Shown here piece after piece: positions 16,926-26,421 of a stretch of DNA of 54,954 nucleotides. Origin of the DNA: AcAMD-5 sp044343935 (GTDB taxonomy: Bacteria > Actinomycetota > Actinomycetes > S36-B12 > UBA5976). The notes under the pieces are model-generated. The model was not told the DNA's origin. It did no database searches and was given only the letters and a program-made list of their open reading frames with translations. The position numbers and the translations under genes were made by a program. The stretch covers positions 1 to 54,954 of the forward strand of contig JBIJDU010000011.1 of the NCBI GenBank assembly GCA_044343935.1. The letters are read 5' to 3'. Within the stretch, counting starts at the first letter, position 1. The number at the start of each line of letters is the position of its first letter.

Positions 16926-17732
16926 TCAGGTTAATGCGGCAAATAAAATTTCAACTGGTACTTGCTCCCCAACCATAATTTCGATTTGTGCTGCTGCTTG
17001 GTAAACCAACATCTCAATTCCGCTAATCACCACAGCATCTTGGTTAAGCGCTGAAGCGATCTCTGTTGGCCATGGCCAGTAATTTACATCTAATACAAAT
17101 TTAGCATTTCTAACTTTATCGATAATAAGCTCCTGCCCGTTGGCTGGAATAGTGCTGATGACATTAGTCATTGGATAATCTTGATCATATAACGCAAATG
17201 AAACGTTAAATCTATCTTTTGACTCAGCAAGTTTTGTTTGATTTCGGCCAATAACCCAAATCTCTGATGCGCCAAGTTCGTTAAGTGCAACGAGGGCAGA
17301 TCGACTAGTTGCACCAGTCCCAATTACCGTCCAAGGTTGTGTAGCATCAAAATGAGCGCCAATTGCATTTTTTAAGCCAATGATGTCGGTGTTCTCACCA
17401 ACAACTTGGCTGTTTCGATAGACCAACGTATTTACCGCACCAGTTAACTCAGCGGCAGTTGTAACTTCGTTAGCTATCGAATATGCCAACTCTTTGTATG
17501 GCATCGTAAAAGATAAGCCAAACACTTCACCGCCGCGCAATTTTCCAATCACCTCGATGCATTCAGGCTCTGCTATCTCGAGGATTGAGTATTGAAAGGG
17601 TAAATTCAGGTAGCGATATGCCGCATTATGAAGTTTGGGCGATAGCGAATGTTTTGCTGGATTGCCAACTATATACGCGTATTTTGCGTTAACTAGGTCG
17701 GTTGATGAAGCAGCGTATCGGTGCTTGGTCAT
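16926..17732 (-). CDS. aroE: Shikimate dehydrogenase
   Basis: NADPH-dependent reduction of 3-dehydroshikimate; 268 residues. The substrate site reads HSLSPKLHN (about 28-36) and SFTMPYK (about 73-79), with the catalytic lysine; the first residue is Ser where the family mostly has Asn (NVTVPHK). The dinucleotide-binding loop is seen as VIGTGATSRSALVAL and the Asp of GENTDIIG is present. The ATG overlaps the mltG stop (ATGA). The pathway in this window lacks aroA, aroG and the chorismate-using trp genes. Confidence 0.93.
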   Translation of the reverse strand: MTKHRYAASSTDLVNAKYAYIVGNPAKHSLSPKLHNAAYRYLNLPFQYSILEIAEPECIEVIGKLRGGEVFGLSFTMPYKELAYSIANEVTTAAELTGAVNTLVYRNSQVVGENTDIIGLKNAIGAHFDATQPWTVIGTGATSRSALVALNELGASEIWVIGRNQTKLAESKDRFNVSFALYDQDYPMTNVISTIPANGQELIIDKVRNAKFVLDVNYWPWPTEIASALNQDAVVISGIEMLVYQAAAQIEIMVGEQVPVEILFAALT

Positions 17733-18775
17733 CTATTTTCTCGATACCATTGTTGGAATTCCTCGCGGAACTTTAGGAACTCGCTGTAACTACCAGTGAA
17801 TTTCGTAATTCCTTGATCTGGATTTGTACTCACGAAATATAACCAATTGCCTGCTGGCGGCGATAACACGGCAGCAACTGCTGCTTCACCCGGCGCACCA
17901 ATTGGGCCAGGTGGTAACCCTGGATATCGATAAGTGTTATAGGGCGAATCAAATGCAAATTCTTCTTTTGTGAACAATAATTTGTTAGTTCCTAATGCGT
18001 AATTCACAGTTGCATCAAATTGCAGTGGCATTTTTGCATCCAGTCGATTTCGAATAGTGCGTGCTACTTTGCCAAAATCCATTGGAAACGCTTCTGCTTC
18101 AACCAATGATGCCATGGTCAATACTTGACGTGGCGTGAATCCCTGGCTAGCGGCAGCCTGCGGGAGATTAACCTTTTTTTCCATTTGATAATAACGCCTT
18201 ACCATGGCTTCAAGAACCTCGGAAATCCTGACATTATCAGAGAATTGATAGGTTGCAGGGTAGAGAAACCCCTCGGCAGAGTTATTGGCGTAATTAGGTA
18301 ACAAGACTTCTAATTTTCCATCTTCTAGCCGATCAACGCCATCTTGTACCTGGCTTTCAGCTTTATTCAACTGGTTGGCAATAGCAGTTATTGCACGTGA
18401 AAGTCGCAAGCCCTCTCGCAGCAATACGGTTAGTTGCAATCGACTATTTGGATCAAGCAATCTATCAATAGCTTCATCACTTCCCATTCTGAGAGCCATT
18501 TGATATCTACCAGGTTGAATTAACTTTGCCTCTTCGCGATCGTAAGTTGCAATGGCAAAGAAGGAGGCAGTTTCAACTACACCGGCTTCAGCCAGGATTC
18601 GTCCTACCTCAGTGAGATTAACGCCGGCTGGAATTTCAATTGCAACTTCACCAGATCCTGTGCCAGACCAGGATTCAGTTGGGCCTGTTGGATAAACTTG
18701 AAATCCAATAAAAATCACGCCAGCAATAGCTGCTGTCAAAACAATCAAATTACGTTTATTCGATAATTTCAGCAT
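17729..18775 (-). CDS. mltG: Endolytic murein transglycosylase, MltG family
   Basis: 348 residues: a short cytoplasmic start, one membrane helix (about residues 10-28) and an extracytoplasmic LysM-like plus YceG domain. MltG cuts nascent glycan strands next to the lipid end and is thought to end their elongation. The catalytic glutamate region reads ASLVEAEAFPMDFGKVA, followed by NRLDAKMPLQFDATVNYALG and the C-terminal signature NTYRYPGLPPGPIGAPG. The start lies 20 bases inside the end of ruvX. The order alaS-ruvX-mltG-aroE is conserved in actinobacteria. Confidence 0.95.
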   Translation of the reverse strand: MLKLSNKRNLIVLTAAIAGVIFIGFQVYPTGPTESWSGTGSGEVAIEIPAGVNLTEVGRILAEAGVVETASFFAIATYDREEAKLIQPGRYQMALRMGSDEAIDRLLDPNSRLQLTVLLREGLRLSRAITAIANQLNKAESQVQDGVDRLEDGKLEVLLPNYANNSAEGFLYPATYQFSDNVRISEVLEAMVRRYYQMEKKVNLPQAAASQGFTPRQVLTMASLVEAEAFPMDFGKVARTIRNRLDAKMPLQFDATVNYALGTNKLLFTKEEFAFDSPYNTYRYPGLPPGPIGAPGEAAVAAVLSPPAGNWLYFVSTNPDQGITKFTGSYSEFLKFREEFQQWYRENR

Positions 18776-19193
18776 TCGTCAACCCCTCACTATCCCTGAT
18801 CAAGATTCCTTGTTCCAAAATCAGCATAGCGGCATATACGTCAACTATATTTCGCTGGTCTTTTGTAGATTTTCCCATTTCAGATAACTCTCGACCGGCA
18901 ATAACCGAGGTCAATCGCTCGTCAACCCAATACCAATTCAACGATGAATACTTTTTTGCCATCGCCTTGGCCCAGTGCGCGACTGCATTAGCCTGCTTTC
19001 CTGCTGCACCAGACAAAGAGTTGGGCAATCCCACATAAACTTCAGTTATTCCAAATTCGGAAATCCACTCAGTTAATCTAGACTCAAACTCGGCTGGCGG
19101 AACGGTAGCCAATGGTGCAACTATCCCAGTCCCGGTTATTTCGCGTGCTACTCCAATTCGAACTGCGCCGTAATCAATTGCAATCGCGCTCAT
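18756..19193 (-). CDS. ruvX: RuvX/YqgF family RNase H-fold nuclease
   Basis: 145 residues with an RNase H-like fold: AIDYGAVRIGVA (about 4-15) carries the first catalytic Asp, YVGLPNSLSG the central strand and DERLTS the second acidic motif; the third Asp is in IVDVYAAM. Family members have been linked to pre-16S rRNA 5' maturation (YqgF) and, in mycobacteria, to Holliday-junction cutting (RuvX). It overlaps mltG by 20 bases and follows alaS after 5 bases. Confidence 0.93.
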   Translation of the reverse strand: MSAIAIDYGAVRIGVAREITGTGIVAPLATVPPAEFESRLTEWISEFGITEVYVGLPNSLSGAAGKQANAVAHWAKAMAKKYSSLNWYWVDERLTSVIAGRELSEMGKSTKDQRNIVDVYAAMLILEQGILIRDSEGLTNAEIIE

Positions 19194-19198
19194 GGATA

Positions 19199-21850
19199 TT
19201 ACTTCAGCGCAGCAATTACGTTTGGTAAGTCAGCTAAGACTCTAGTTGCCGTAGCGCCAGCTCCTAGCGAACCTTGCGTCATCTCCGGTTTTCCGCCACC
19301 CTTGCCGCCAAATCGCTGAATCAATTCAGCCAAAACTGATTTCGCATCAAGGCCATTACCGATTGCGCCGGCACCAATTCCAACGATGATCGCGGCTGGA
19401 TCTGCATCCGTGAGTCCAACCACAATTGATTTCGCGCTATCACCCTTTGTTCGGGCTACTAATTCCCGAAGTGAATCTAGATCTAAATCAGCTGAAAACC
19501 CAAAAAGTAATAGGTCACCAACTTGAACCGGCGAGCCAACAATATTGGCGGCATTTGATAACAATTCAGTTCGACGTTGTTGTTCTACTAAGCGTTCAGC
19601 ATCTTTAAGTTTATTTAGAAGACTATCGATTCGACTTGGTAAGTCTTCGGTTTTCACTTTTAGTAAATCGGTTATTTGATTTAAAATTAAGTGCTCTTTG
19701 GCCAAAAAGGAATGTGCATCCGCTCCAACTAAAGCTTCCACACGCCTAATTCCTGCCCCAATTGATGATTCCGAAAGGAAAGTGACAACACCTAATTGCC
19801 CAGAAAAATCAGTATGGGTGCCACCACAAAGTTCTTTTGCCCAGTCACCAATTGAGATAACTCGCACCTCGTCCCCATATTTTTCACCAAATAACGCCAT
19901 GGCTCCAATTTGCATCGCATCAGTTTGACTCATGAACGCCTCAGTTACCGGTAAATTTTCAATGAGTAATTGATTAACTCGTTGCTCAACATCGATCAAC
20001 ATGGTTTTTGGCACTGCCTGGGGCGATGGAAAATCAAATCGCAATCTACCTGGGGCGTTTTCACTACCCATCTGAGTTGCACCCTCACCTAGCATCTCCC
20101 TAAATGCCTTATGAATCATGTGAGTTGCTGTGTGCGCGCGTGATATCGCAATGCGGCGAGCAGAATCAATCTCAGCTAGCACCGCTTCACCAGCTATCAC
20201 TTCGCCATCAATGACAGTGCCGGAGTGAACAAACAATCCAGCTATTGGTTGTTGAACATCGTCAATCTCAATAATTGCACCATTACTTGAAACTATTCGC
20301 CCTGAATCGCCAAGTTGCCCGCCACCTTCGGCATAAAACGGGGTACTGGCGAGCACTACTTCTACCGCTTCGCCCTGCTTTGCTGACTTCGCAATCCCAC
20401 CATCAACAATCAATGCGCCAAGTTTGGATTCGGCACTGTTGGCGTGATACCCCACAAATCGAGTAGCGCCCACTGTTTCGGCGGCAGATTTATAAACTGA
20501 TAAATCTGCTAGCTTCGCTTTTCTACTCTTGGCATCTGCTTTAGCGCGCTCTCGCTGTTCATTCATCAACCTCTTAAAACCTTCAGCGTCCACCGTTAAG
20601 CCACGCTCAGTTGCCATTTCGAGTGTTAAATCATATGGAAAACCAAAAGTGTCGTGCATTTCAAATACTCGTTCAGCAGGAATAACTGAAATCTTGGCAT
20701 TATCCAGTTCCGCAACAGCTGTTTCGAACCTTGCGCTGCCGGTTCTTAGAGTTTGTCGGAAAGCTGTCTCTTCGCCAATAGCAGCGGCCACAATTCGTTC
20801 TCGATTGATTTCCAGCTCGGGATATTGATCTTTCATTGAATCGATACTCACATTAATTAAATCTGCCATGCAAGGATCTTCCAACCCCAGCAGTCGCATC
20901 GACCTGATAACTCGGCGCATCATTCGCCTAAGCACATACCCGCGACCTTCATTTCCCGGGATGACGCCGTCATTTAATAAAAAAGCACAAGTTCGTGCAT
21001 GGTCAGCTACAACGCGCAATCGCACATCATCTGCTTCTGTCACACCATACGTGGTGGTGGAAAGCTGCGCCGCTTTATCCAAAATCAATTTGGTTGTGTC
21101 AATCTCATAAATATTTTCAACACCTTGCAAGATGGCAGCCATTCGCTCAAGCCCCATGCCAGTGTCGATATTCTTGGCTGGCAACTCCCCTTCGATTGGG
21201 AAATCATCCTTACTGCCGCCAGCCCCTCGTTCAAACTGCATGAACACAAGATTCCAAACTTCTAGGTACCTTGCTTCATCTGCAATTGGACCTCCTGGCT
21301 TTCCGTACGCCTCGCCTCGATCGAAATAAATTTCAGAGCACGGTCCACATGGACCTGGAATACCCATTGACCAAAAATTGTCAGCCACGCCACGACGTTG
21401 TATTCGTTCTTTTGGAACACCAATTTGGTTATGCCAGATGTCTGCTGACTCATCATCATCATGGAAAACCGTGACCCAAAGTCGCTCTGGATCAAAACCG
21501 TAGCCCCCATCTGCAACGCTATTAGTCAGTAGTCGCCACGCAAAATCGATCGCACCAGCTTTGAAATAGTTGCCAAATGAGAAGTTGCCACACATTTGGA
21601 AAAATGAAGCATGTCTGGTCGTCTTTCCTACTTCATCTATATCAAGCGTGCGCACACATTTTTGAACACTTACGGCACGCTCGAAGGGCGGCTTGGTTTC
21701 ACCCAGAAAATAAGGTTTAAACGGAACCATGCCGGCATTGACCAAAAGCAAAGTTGGATCTGGCGCAATAAGTGAAGCAGATGGCACCACAGTGTGGCCT
21801 TCTTTTTCAAAGAAATCCAAAAAACGTTGGCGAATTTCAGCTGATTTCAC
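19199..21850 (-). CDS. alaS: Alanyl-tRNA synthetase
   Basis: 883 residues, the full bacterial length. Catalytic core at the N terminus (RQRFLDFFEKEGHTVVPSAS; motif 2 region FFQMCGNFSFGNYFK), then tRNA recognition, an editing domain with zinc ligands HTATHMIHK and CGGTHTDFSG, and a C-terminal glycine-rich DHHA1 domain (RFGGKGGGKPEMTQGS) that holds the mischarged tRNA. The start is GTG at 21848-21850 in a GTGA overlap with the aspS stop. Confidence 0.98.
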   Translation of the reverse strand: MKSAEIRQRFLDFFEKEGHTVVPSASLIAPDPTLLLVNAGMVPFKPYFLGETKPPFERAVSVQKCVRTLDIDEVGKTTRHASFFQMCGNFSFGNYFKAGAIDFAWRLLTNSVADGGYGFDPERLWVTVFHDDDESADIWHNQIGVPKERIQRRGVADNFWSMGIPGPCGPCSEIYFDRGEAYGKPGGPIADEARYLEVWNLVFMQFERGAGGSKDDFPIEGELPAKNIDTGMGLERMAAILQGVENIYEIDTTKLILDKAAQLSTTTYGVTEADDVRLRVVADHARTCAFLLNDGVIPGNEGRGYVLRRMMRRVIRSMRLLGLEDPCMADLINVSIDSMKDQYPELEINRERIVAAAIGEETAFRQTLRTGSARFETAVAELDNAKISVIPAERVFEMHDTFGFPYDLTLEMATERGLTVDAEGFKRLMNEQRERAKADAKSRKAKLADLSVYKSAAETVGATRFVGYHANSAESKLGALIVDGGIAKSAKQGEAVEVVLASTPFYAEGGGQLGDSGRIVSSNGAIIEIDDVQQPIAGLFVHSGTVIDGEVIAGEAVLAEIDSARRIAISRAHTATHMIHKAFREMLGEGATQMGSENAPGRLRFDFPSPQAVPKTMLIDVEQRVNQLLIENLPVTEAFMSQTDAMQIGAMALFGEKYGDEVRVISIGDWAKELCGGTHTDFSGQLGVVTFLSESSIGAGIRRVEALVGADAHSFLAKEHLILNQITDLLKVKTEDLPSRIDSLLNKLKDAERLVEQQRRTELLSNAANIVGSPVQVGDLLLFGFSADLDLDSLRELVARTKGDSAKSIVVGLTDADPAAIIVGIGAGAIGNGLDAKSVLAELIQRFGGKGGGKPEMTQGSLGAGATATRVLADLPNVIAALK

Positions 21851-23577
21851 ACTTGCTCCGTTGGCTTGGCGTCAATATTGGCTTCTTTACGTTGAACTGA
21901 GGTGATTGCCGTTGGCGCACCGGTTAATGGATCTGAGCCACCACCAGTTTTCGGAAATGCAATTACCTCCCGAAGGTTATCTGCGCCGCTGAGTAACATA
22001 CAAATTCGATCCCAGCCAAATGCAATGCCACCGTGAGGTGGTGGCCCATATTCAAAAGCATCTAGTAAAAAGCCAAATTTGTCTTTCGCCGCTTCAGTTG
22101 AGATGCCTAACAGCTGGAAAACCCGCTGTTGCACGTTACCGTCATGAATACGAATCGAGCCGCCACCTATTTCAAAACCATTGCAAACAATGTCATAAGC
22201 CCAGGCAAGCGCTTGATCTGGCTGTTGATCAAATGTTGGCATATGTTCAGAATTAGGAGAGGTAAATGGATGATGCACGCTGGTCCAACCACCATCTTCG
22301 GTGCGTTCAAACATCGGTGCATCCACAATCCAGACAAAAGACCAAGTTCCTGGTTGTACCAACTTTAACTGGTTAGCAATCTCAGATCTGGTTGCAGCGA
22401 GCAATCCCCTAGATTCAAAAATGTCACCGGCAGCAAAGAAAATTGCATCGCCAGCAACTGCGCCAGTGGCAGCCATCAGACCTTCGCGTTCACTCTCACT
22501 AATATTCTTGGCAACTGGGCCTGATATTTCACCATCTGGCGCAATGCTGACCCAAGCCAAACCTTTTGCGCCCCGTTGTTTTGCCCACTCTTGCCAAGCA
22601 TCAAATTGCCGCCTGGATTGCGAAGCTCCACCTGGCATCACGATTGCACCAACATATGGTGCTTGAAAAACTCGAAATGGTGTATCTTTGAAATACTCAG
22701 TTAACTCAACAAGTTCTAAACCATATCTTAAATCTGGTTTATCTGAACCATACCGTTTCATTGAATCGTGATAGGTCAACCTAGGAATCTCACCAATCTG
22801 GTAATTACCTAACTCCAACCACAATTCTCGGATGATCTTTTCGCCAAGTGCAATCACATCTGATTGTTCAACAAAAGACATTTCAATATCTAGTTGCGTA
22901 AATTCTGGTTGCCGATCAGCCCGGAAATCTTCATCTCGATAACATCGAGCAATTTGATAATATTTTTCCAAGCCAGCAACCATTAAGAGTTGCTTATAAA
23001 GTTGTGGTGATTGGGGCAAGGCATACCATTTGCCTGGTTGCAACCTTACTGGAACTAAGAAATCTCGTGCGCCTTCCGGAGTGGAGCGAGTAAACGTTGG
23101 GGTTTCAACTTCAACAAAACCACTGTTATTTAATAATGCTCTAGCTATAGCATTCGCTCTTGACCTTAACTTCAAATTTCCAGCCATACTAGGTCGGCGT
23201 AAATCAAGATAGCGATGCTTTAGCCGAAGTTCGTCGCCCACTTCATTGGAGTCCTCAACCTGAAAAGGTAACGGCGAGGCAGTGCTGAATATTTGAATTG
23301 ATGCTGCAACTAATTCGATAGAGCCAGTTACTAAGTCTGGATTCTCATTACCACTAGGTCGGCGCTGAACCTTACCGTTAACTTGCACGCATGACTCTGG
23401 CTTGAGTTGATGCGCCAAATCTTCGTCGTGCACTACAACTTGAACTACACCAGTTGCGTCGCGAAGATCAAAAAAAGCGACACCACCATGATCGCGTCGT
23501 TTTGCAATCCAGCCAGCAGCGATCACATCGGCATCCACGGCGTTGGCTAACTCAACACAGCTATGAGATTTCAGCAC
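21847..23577 (-). CDS. aspS: Aspartyl-tRNA synthetase
   Basis: Class II synthetase of 576 residues with the bacterial architecture: N-terminal OB anticodon-binding domain (about 1-105), motif 1 in the stretch after VEVETPTFTRSTPEGARDF, motif 2 in YQIARCYRDEDFRADRQPEF, a bacterial GAD insertion (about 285-420) and motif 3 in GIAFGWDRICMLL. Whether it also charges tRNA-Asn cannot be decided here; gatCAB is not in the window. The start is GTG at 23575-23577 with AAGGAAG ten bases upstream. Confidence 0.98.
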   Translation of the reverse strand: MLKSHSCVELANAVDADVIAAGWIAKRRDHGGVAFFDLRDATGVVQVVVHDEDLAHQLKPESCVQVNGKVQRRPSGNENPDLVTGSIELVAASIQIFSTASPLPFQVEDSNEVGDELRLKHRYLDLRRPSMAGNLKLRSRANAIARALLNNSGFVEVETPTFTRSTPEGARDFLVPVRLQPGKWYALPQSPQLYKQLLMVAGLEKYYQIARCYRDEDFRADRQPEFTQLDIEMSFVEQSDVIALGEKIIRELWLELGNYQIGEIPRLTYHDSMKRYGSDKPDLRYGLELVELTEYFKDTPFRVFQAPYVGAIVMPGGASQSRRQFDAWQEWAKQRGAKGLAWVSIAPDGEISGPVAKNISESEREGLMAATGAVAGDAIFFAAGDIFESRGLLAATRSEIANQLKLVQPGTWSFVWIVDAPMFERTEDGGWTSVHHPFTSPNSEHMPTFDQQPDQALAWAYDIVCNGFEIGGGSIRIHDGNVQQRVFQLLGISTEAAKDKFGFLLDAFEYGPPPHGGIAFGWDRICMLLSGADNLREVIAFPKTGGGSDPLTGAPTAITSVQRKEANIDAKPTEQV

Positions 23578-23599
23578 TAAATCAATCTTCCTTAGGTAG

Positions 23600-24868
23600 T
23601 TACTGGGCTAAGCCTATTCGCTGCTGTAGCACTGCCCCAAGATCTGTCAGCGGGGCAACTTCTTGCTCACCGGAATCTAGCCATTTCACAGTGAATTTAC
23701 CCGAAGCAACTTCGTCCGGCCCAACAATTACAGCAGCAATTGCACCAATGCGGTCGGCAACTTTCATACCAGTCTTTAGATTCTTGGTGTGTGAAATCTG
23801 ATCCACAATTAATCCCGCGGCACGCAGCGCAATAGTTACCTTTATTGAAGCTGTTATTTGATCAGCATCGGTTGGTACAACCGCAATGACTTTAGGTAAT
23901 CGGGCTGTTAGGTCAACCTTCTCCGCTAGTGCGGCAAGATAGGAGCGATCAACGCCTAAGCCAAACCCAATTCCAGATAGATCTGGACCGCCTAACGACT
24001 GCATTAATTGGTCATACCTACCACCGCCACCAATGCCTGACTGCGAACCTAATTGATGGTGTACGAACTCAAAGGTAGTTCGAGTGTAGTAATCCAAGCC
24101 ACGAACTAATCTTTTATTGATGTAAAAAGGCACTCCCATTTGCGTTAGATATTCACAAACTAACTCATGATATTTCCGACAATCATCACAGACATGATCA
24201 AGCATCAGTGGCGCATCAGAAACTTGCTTTTGCACCTCAGCACGCTTGTCATCTAAAACTCGCAACGGATTAATCTCAACACGATTTTTTGTTTCATCGT
24301 CCAGCGGTAGTTCGCTCAGAAATGCTTGCAATTTCGCTCGATAACTTGGCCGACAGGAATTACATCCAAGTGAAGTCAATTGCAATTCAAAATCTCTTAA
24401 ACCCAAATTTGTAAAGGCAGCATGCGCAATTGCAATTACTTCGGCATCAAGTGCAGGTGAATCTGCACCGATGGCTTCAATCCCCACTTGCTGTAGTTGA
24501 CGATACCTTCCCTTTTGTGGTTTTTCTGCTCGGAAAAATGCGCCGGCGTACCACAGCTTTACTGGTAAACCTTGCTGCGTTAATGAGTTTTCAATAACGC
24601 TGCGAATAACACCAGCAGTACCTTCTGGCCTAAGTGCCAATTCACGATCACCGCGATCGGTAAAGGAATACATCTCCTTACTTACCACATCCGTACTTTC
24701 GCCAATTCCGCGAGTGAAAAGTGCAATATCTTCGAAATAAGGTAACTCAATGTAACGATAACCAGCAGCTATTGCGGGGGCAGCGAGCTGATCGCGCACA
24801 TACCGAAACAAATCACCCTCTGGTGGTACATATTCGGGTATTCCTTTTGGTGCTTGAATTTTCTCCAT
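23600..24868 (-). CDS. hisS: Histidyl-tRNA synthetase
   Basis: 422 residues, class II. N-terminal PKGIPEYVPPEG, motif 2 FRAEKPQKGRYRQLQQVGIE, histidine-binding loop RGLDYYTRTTFE and IGGGGRYDQL, then a C-terminal anticodon-binding domain (about 325-420). It follows the hydrolase gene after two bases and precedes aspS by 22 bases, so alaS, aspS and hisS form one synthetase block, as in mycobacteria although with fewer intervening genes. Confidence 0.97.
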   Translation of the reverse strand: MEKIQAPKGIPEYVPPEGDLFRYVRDQLAAPAIAAGYRYIELPYFEDIALFTRGIGESTDVVSKEMYSFTDRGDRELALRPEGTAGVIRSVIENSLTQQGLPVKLWYAGAFFRAEKPQKGRYRQLQQVGIEAIGADSPALDAEVIAIAHAAFTNLGLRDFELQLTSLGCNSCRPSYRAKLQAFLSELPLDDETKNRVEINPLRVLDDKRAEVQKQVSDAPLMLDHVCDDCRKYHELVCEYLTQMGVPFYINKRLVRGLDYYTRTTFEFVHHQLGSQSGIGGGGRYDQLMQSLGGPDLSGIGFGLGVDRSYLAALAEKVDLTARLPKVIAVVPTDADQITASIKVTIALRAAGLIVDQISHTKNLKTGMKVADRIGAIAAVIVGPDEVASGKFTVKWLDSGEQEVAPLTDLGAVLQQRIGLAQ

Positions 24869-24870
24869 TG

Positions 24871-25539
24871 CTAGCCATTCCTCAAATTCTTTAAGTAAGG
24901 ATTATTTACACGTTCGGTACCAATTGTGGAATTATCACCGTGTCCTGGGAACACCAACGTGTCATCGCCAAACTCAGTCATAATCATTTCTAAACTGCTT
25001 TGCATTTGGGACGCATTCCCAGAATACAAATCAGTGCGGCCGATTGCGTTCTTAAACAATAAATCACCGGTGAAGAGATGGTCGCCATTAAGTTGAAAGC
25101 AAACTGAACCTGCAGTGTGGCCGGGGGTGGGAATAATAGAAATGTTAAATCCAGCAAAATCTAACTGCGCCCGACTTGATATTTCAATAACTTCATCAGG
25201 TTCCAGCCATTGCTGATCTGGCGTTAAAGATTGAATTAGCTTGCCACCTTCTGGGCTAACCGCCTTGATGGGATCTGTTAAAAACTGTCGGTCAGATTTG
25301 TGAATAACCGCCGGAATCGATAGGTCCGCAGCTAACGGATAAAGCTGCCAAACGTGATCAACATGGCCGTGGGTGGCAAGCAGCGCAACGGGCAGCAGCC
25401 CATATTCAGCAACTGCGTCAACCACGAAAGCCGCTGCTCCTAAGCCTGGGTCGATGATTAGGCATTCGCTATTTGCGCCGGAGGCAACCACATGGCAATT
25501 AGTGCCCCATGGGCCCACTGAAGCGGTTTTGATCAGCAC
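24871..25539 (-). CDS. Metallo-beta-lactamase-fold hydrolase, glyoxalase II-like
   Basis: 222 residues. The zinc-binding motif HGHVDH (about residues 57-62) is followed by PTPGHTAGS (third His), FTGDLLF (bridging Asp) and FPGHGDNS (last His), the complete set of a binuclear glyoxalase II-like enzyme. Substrate unknown; hydroxyacylglutathione is unlikely because actinobacteria use mycothiol. The equivalent gene next to hisS in M. tuberculosis is Rv2581c. The start GTG at 25537-25539 has AGGGGAG very close upstream. A strong palindrome lies just upstream. Confidence 0.9.
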   Translation of the reverse strand: MLIKTASVGPWGTNCHVVASGANSECLIIDPGLGAAAFVVDAVAEYGLLPVALLATHGHVDHVWQLYPLAADLSIPAVIHKSDRQFLTDPIKAVSPEGGKLIQSLTPDQQWLEPDEVIEISSRAQLDFAGFNISIIPTPGHTAGSVCFQLNGDHLFTGDLLFKNAIGRTDLYSGNASQMQSSLEMIMTEFGDDTLVFPGHGDNSTIGTERVNNPYLKNLRNG

Positions 25540-25571
25540 ATCTCCCCTAAATCCTCGTAGCCGAGCCTACC

Positions 25572-25601
25572 TGCCAAGCGGGGTTCTACCCCTGCTTGGC
25601 A
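25572..25601. promoter_or_regulatory. Palindrome between the hydrolase and cyclophilin genes
   Basis: Arms TGCCAAGC-GGGG and CCCC-T-GCTTGGCA pair over 12 positions with one bulged T and a five-base loop (TTCTA). It lies in the only divergent intergenic space of this region: 33 bases before the minus-strand hydrolase and 56 before the plus-strand cyclophilin. Its 3' arm on the plus strand contains TTGGCA, which could be the -35 of the cyclophilin promoter with TAAAGT 15 bases further. Operator, or RNA hairpin at a 5' end, are both possible. Confidence 0.5.
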
Positions 25602-25656
25602 CAATTACTTAGGCGGTAAAGTTAAGTTCTCAAATTCTCCCTAGGAGTGCCCAGAT

Positions 25657-26400
25657 ATGTCACAGCGTCGAAAACTGGCTCGCGCTGAAGCCGCCAAAGC
25701 GAAGCGCCGTCAAACCGTTGTTGGTTTAATTGCCGGATTATTAGTAATCGGGCTTTTTGCTGCACTTACTATTTACAACAACCGTGACACAAGTCCAGAA
25801 GCTGAATCAACCCCAGATAACGAGACCGAACAACTTTTAGCTGAATGCGATCCAATTGGCACACCTCGAGTCGATGACATCAAGTATGACGCCGCCCCAG
25901 CTCCGTCATCCGCCATTGCACCAGGGACCTTAACTCTCGCTACCAACTGCGGTGAGATCGCAATTGAAACCGATCCTGCTGCTGCACCAGCAACTGTCGG
26001 TGCATTTGAGGCACTTGCGAATGATGGATATTTCAACGCAACGGCGTGTCACCGGTTAACAACCGCAGGCATTTTTGTCTTGCAATGTGGCGATCCGGCT
26101 GGGAATGGTACTGGTGGGCCTGGCTTTAATTTGCCAGATGAAAACTTGCCAGCCGCAGGTGAGAACAACTACCCAGCCGGAACAGTTGCCATGGCAAATG
26201 CTGGACCTGGTACTGGTGGTTCACAATTCTTTATTGTCTACCAGGACACCACTTTAGGTCCGGACTACACCATTTTTGGAAAAGTAGTTGCTGGCCTAGA
26301 TTTGGTACAAAAGATTGCTGGTGTAGGAGTTGCTGACGGTGGCCAAGATGGTTCGCCAGCACAACCAGTGATGATCAACGCTGCAACCTACGAGCCGTAA
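25657..26400 (+). CDS. Membrane-anchored cyclophilin-type peptidyl-prolyl isomerase
   Basis: 247 residues. A basic cytoplasmic start and one membrane helix (about 23-41) lead to a linker rich in Glu, Thr and Ala, then a cyclophilin domain (about 88-245). Landmarks are NCGEIAIETDPAAAPATV, the catalytic-arginine stretch CHRLTTAGIFVLQCGDP, MANAGPGTGGSQFFI and FGKVVAGLDLV. It is expected to fold proteins outside the cytoplasmic membrane. Start ATG at 25657, AGGAG nine bases upstream. It corresponds in position to Rv2582 (ppiB) of M. tuberculosis. Confidence 0.93.
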   Translation: MSQRRKLARAEAAKAKRRQTVVGLIAGLLVIGLFAALTIYNNRDTSPEAESTPDNETEQLLAECDPIGTPRVDDIKYDAAPAPSSAIAPGTLTLATNCGEIAIETDPAAAPATVGAFEALANDGYFNATACHRLTTAGIFVLQCGDPAGNGTGGPGFNLPDENLPAAGENNYPAGTVAMANAGPGTGGSQFFIVYQDTTLGPDYTIFGKVVAGLDLVQKIAGVGVADGGQDGSPAQPVMINAATYEP

Positions 26401-26421
26401 TACGGACCAAAAGGAGAACAC

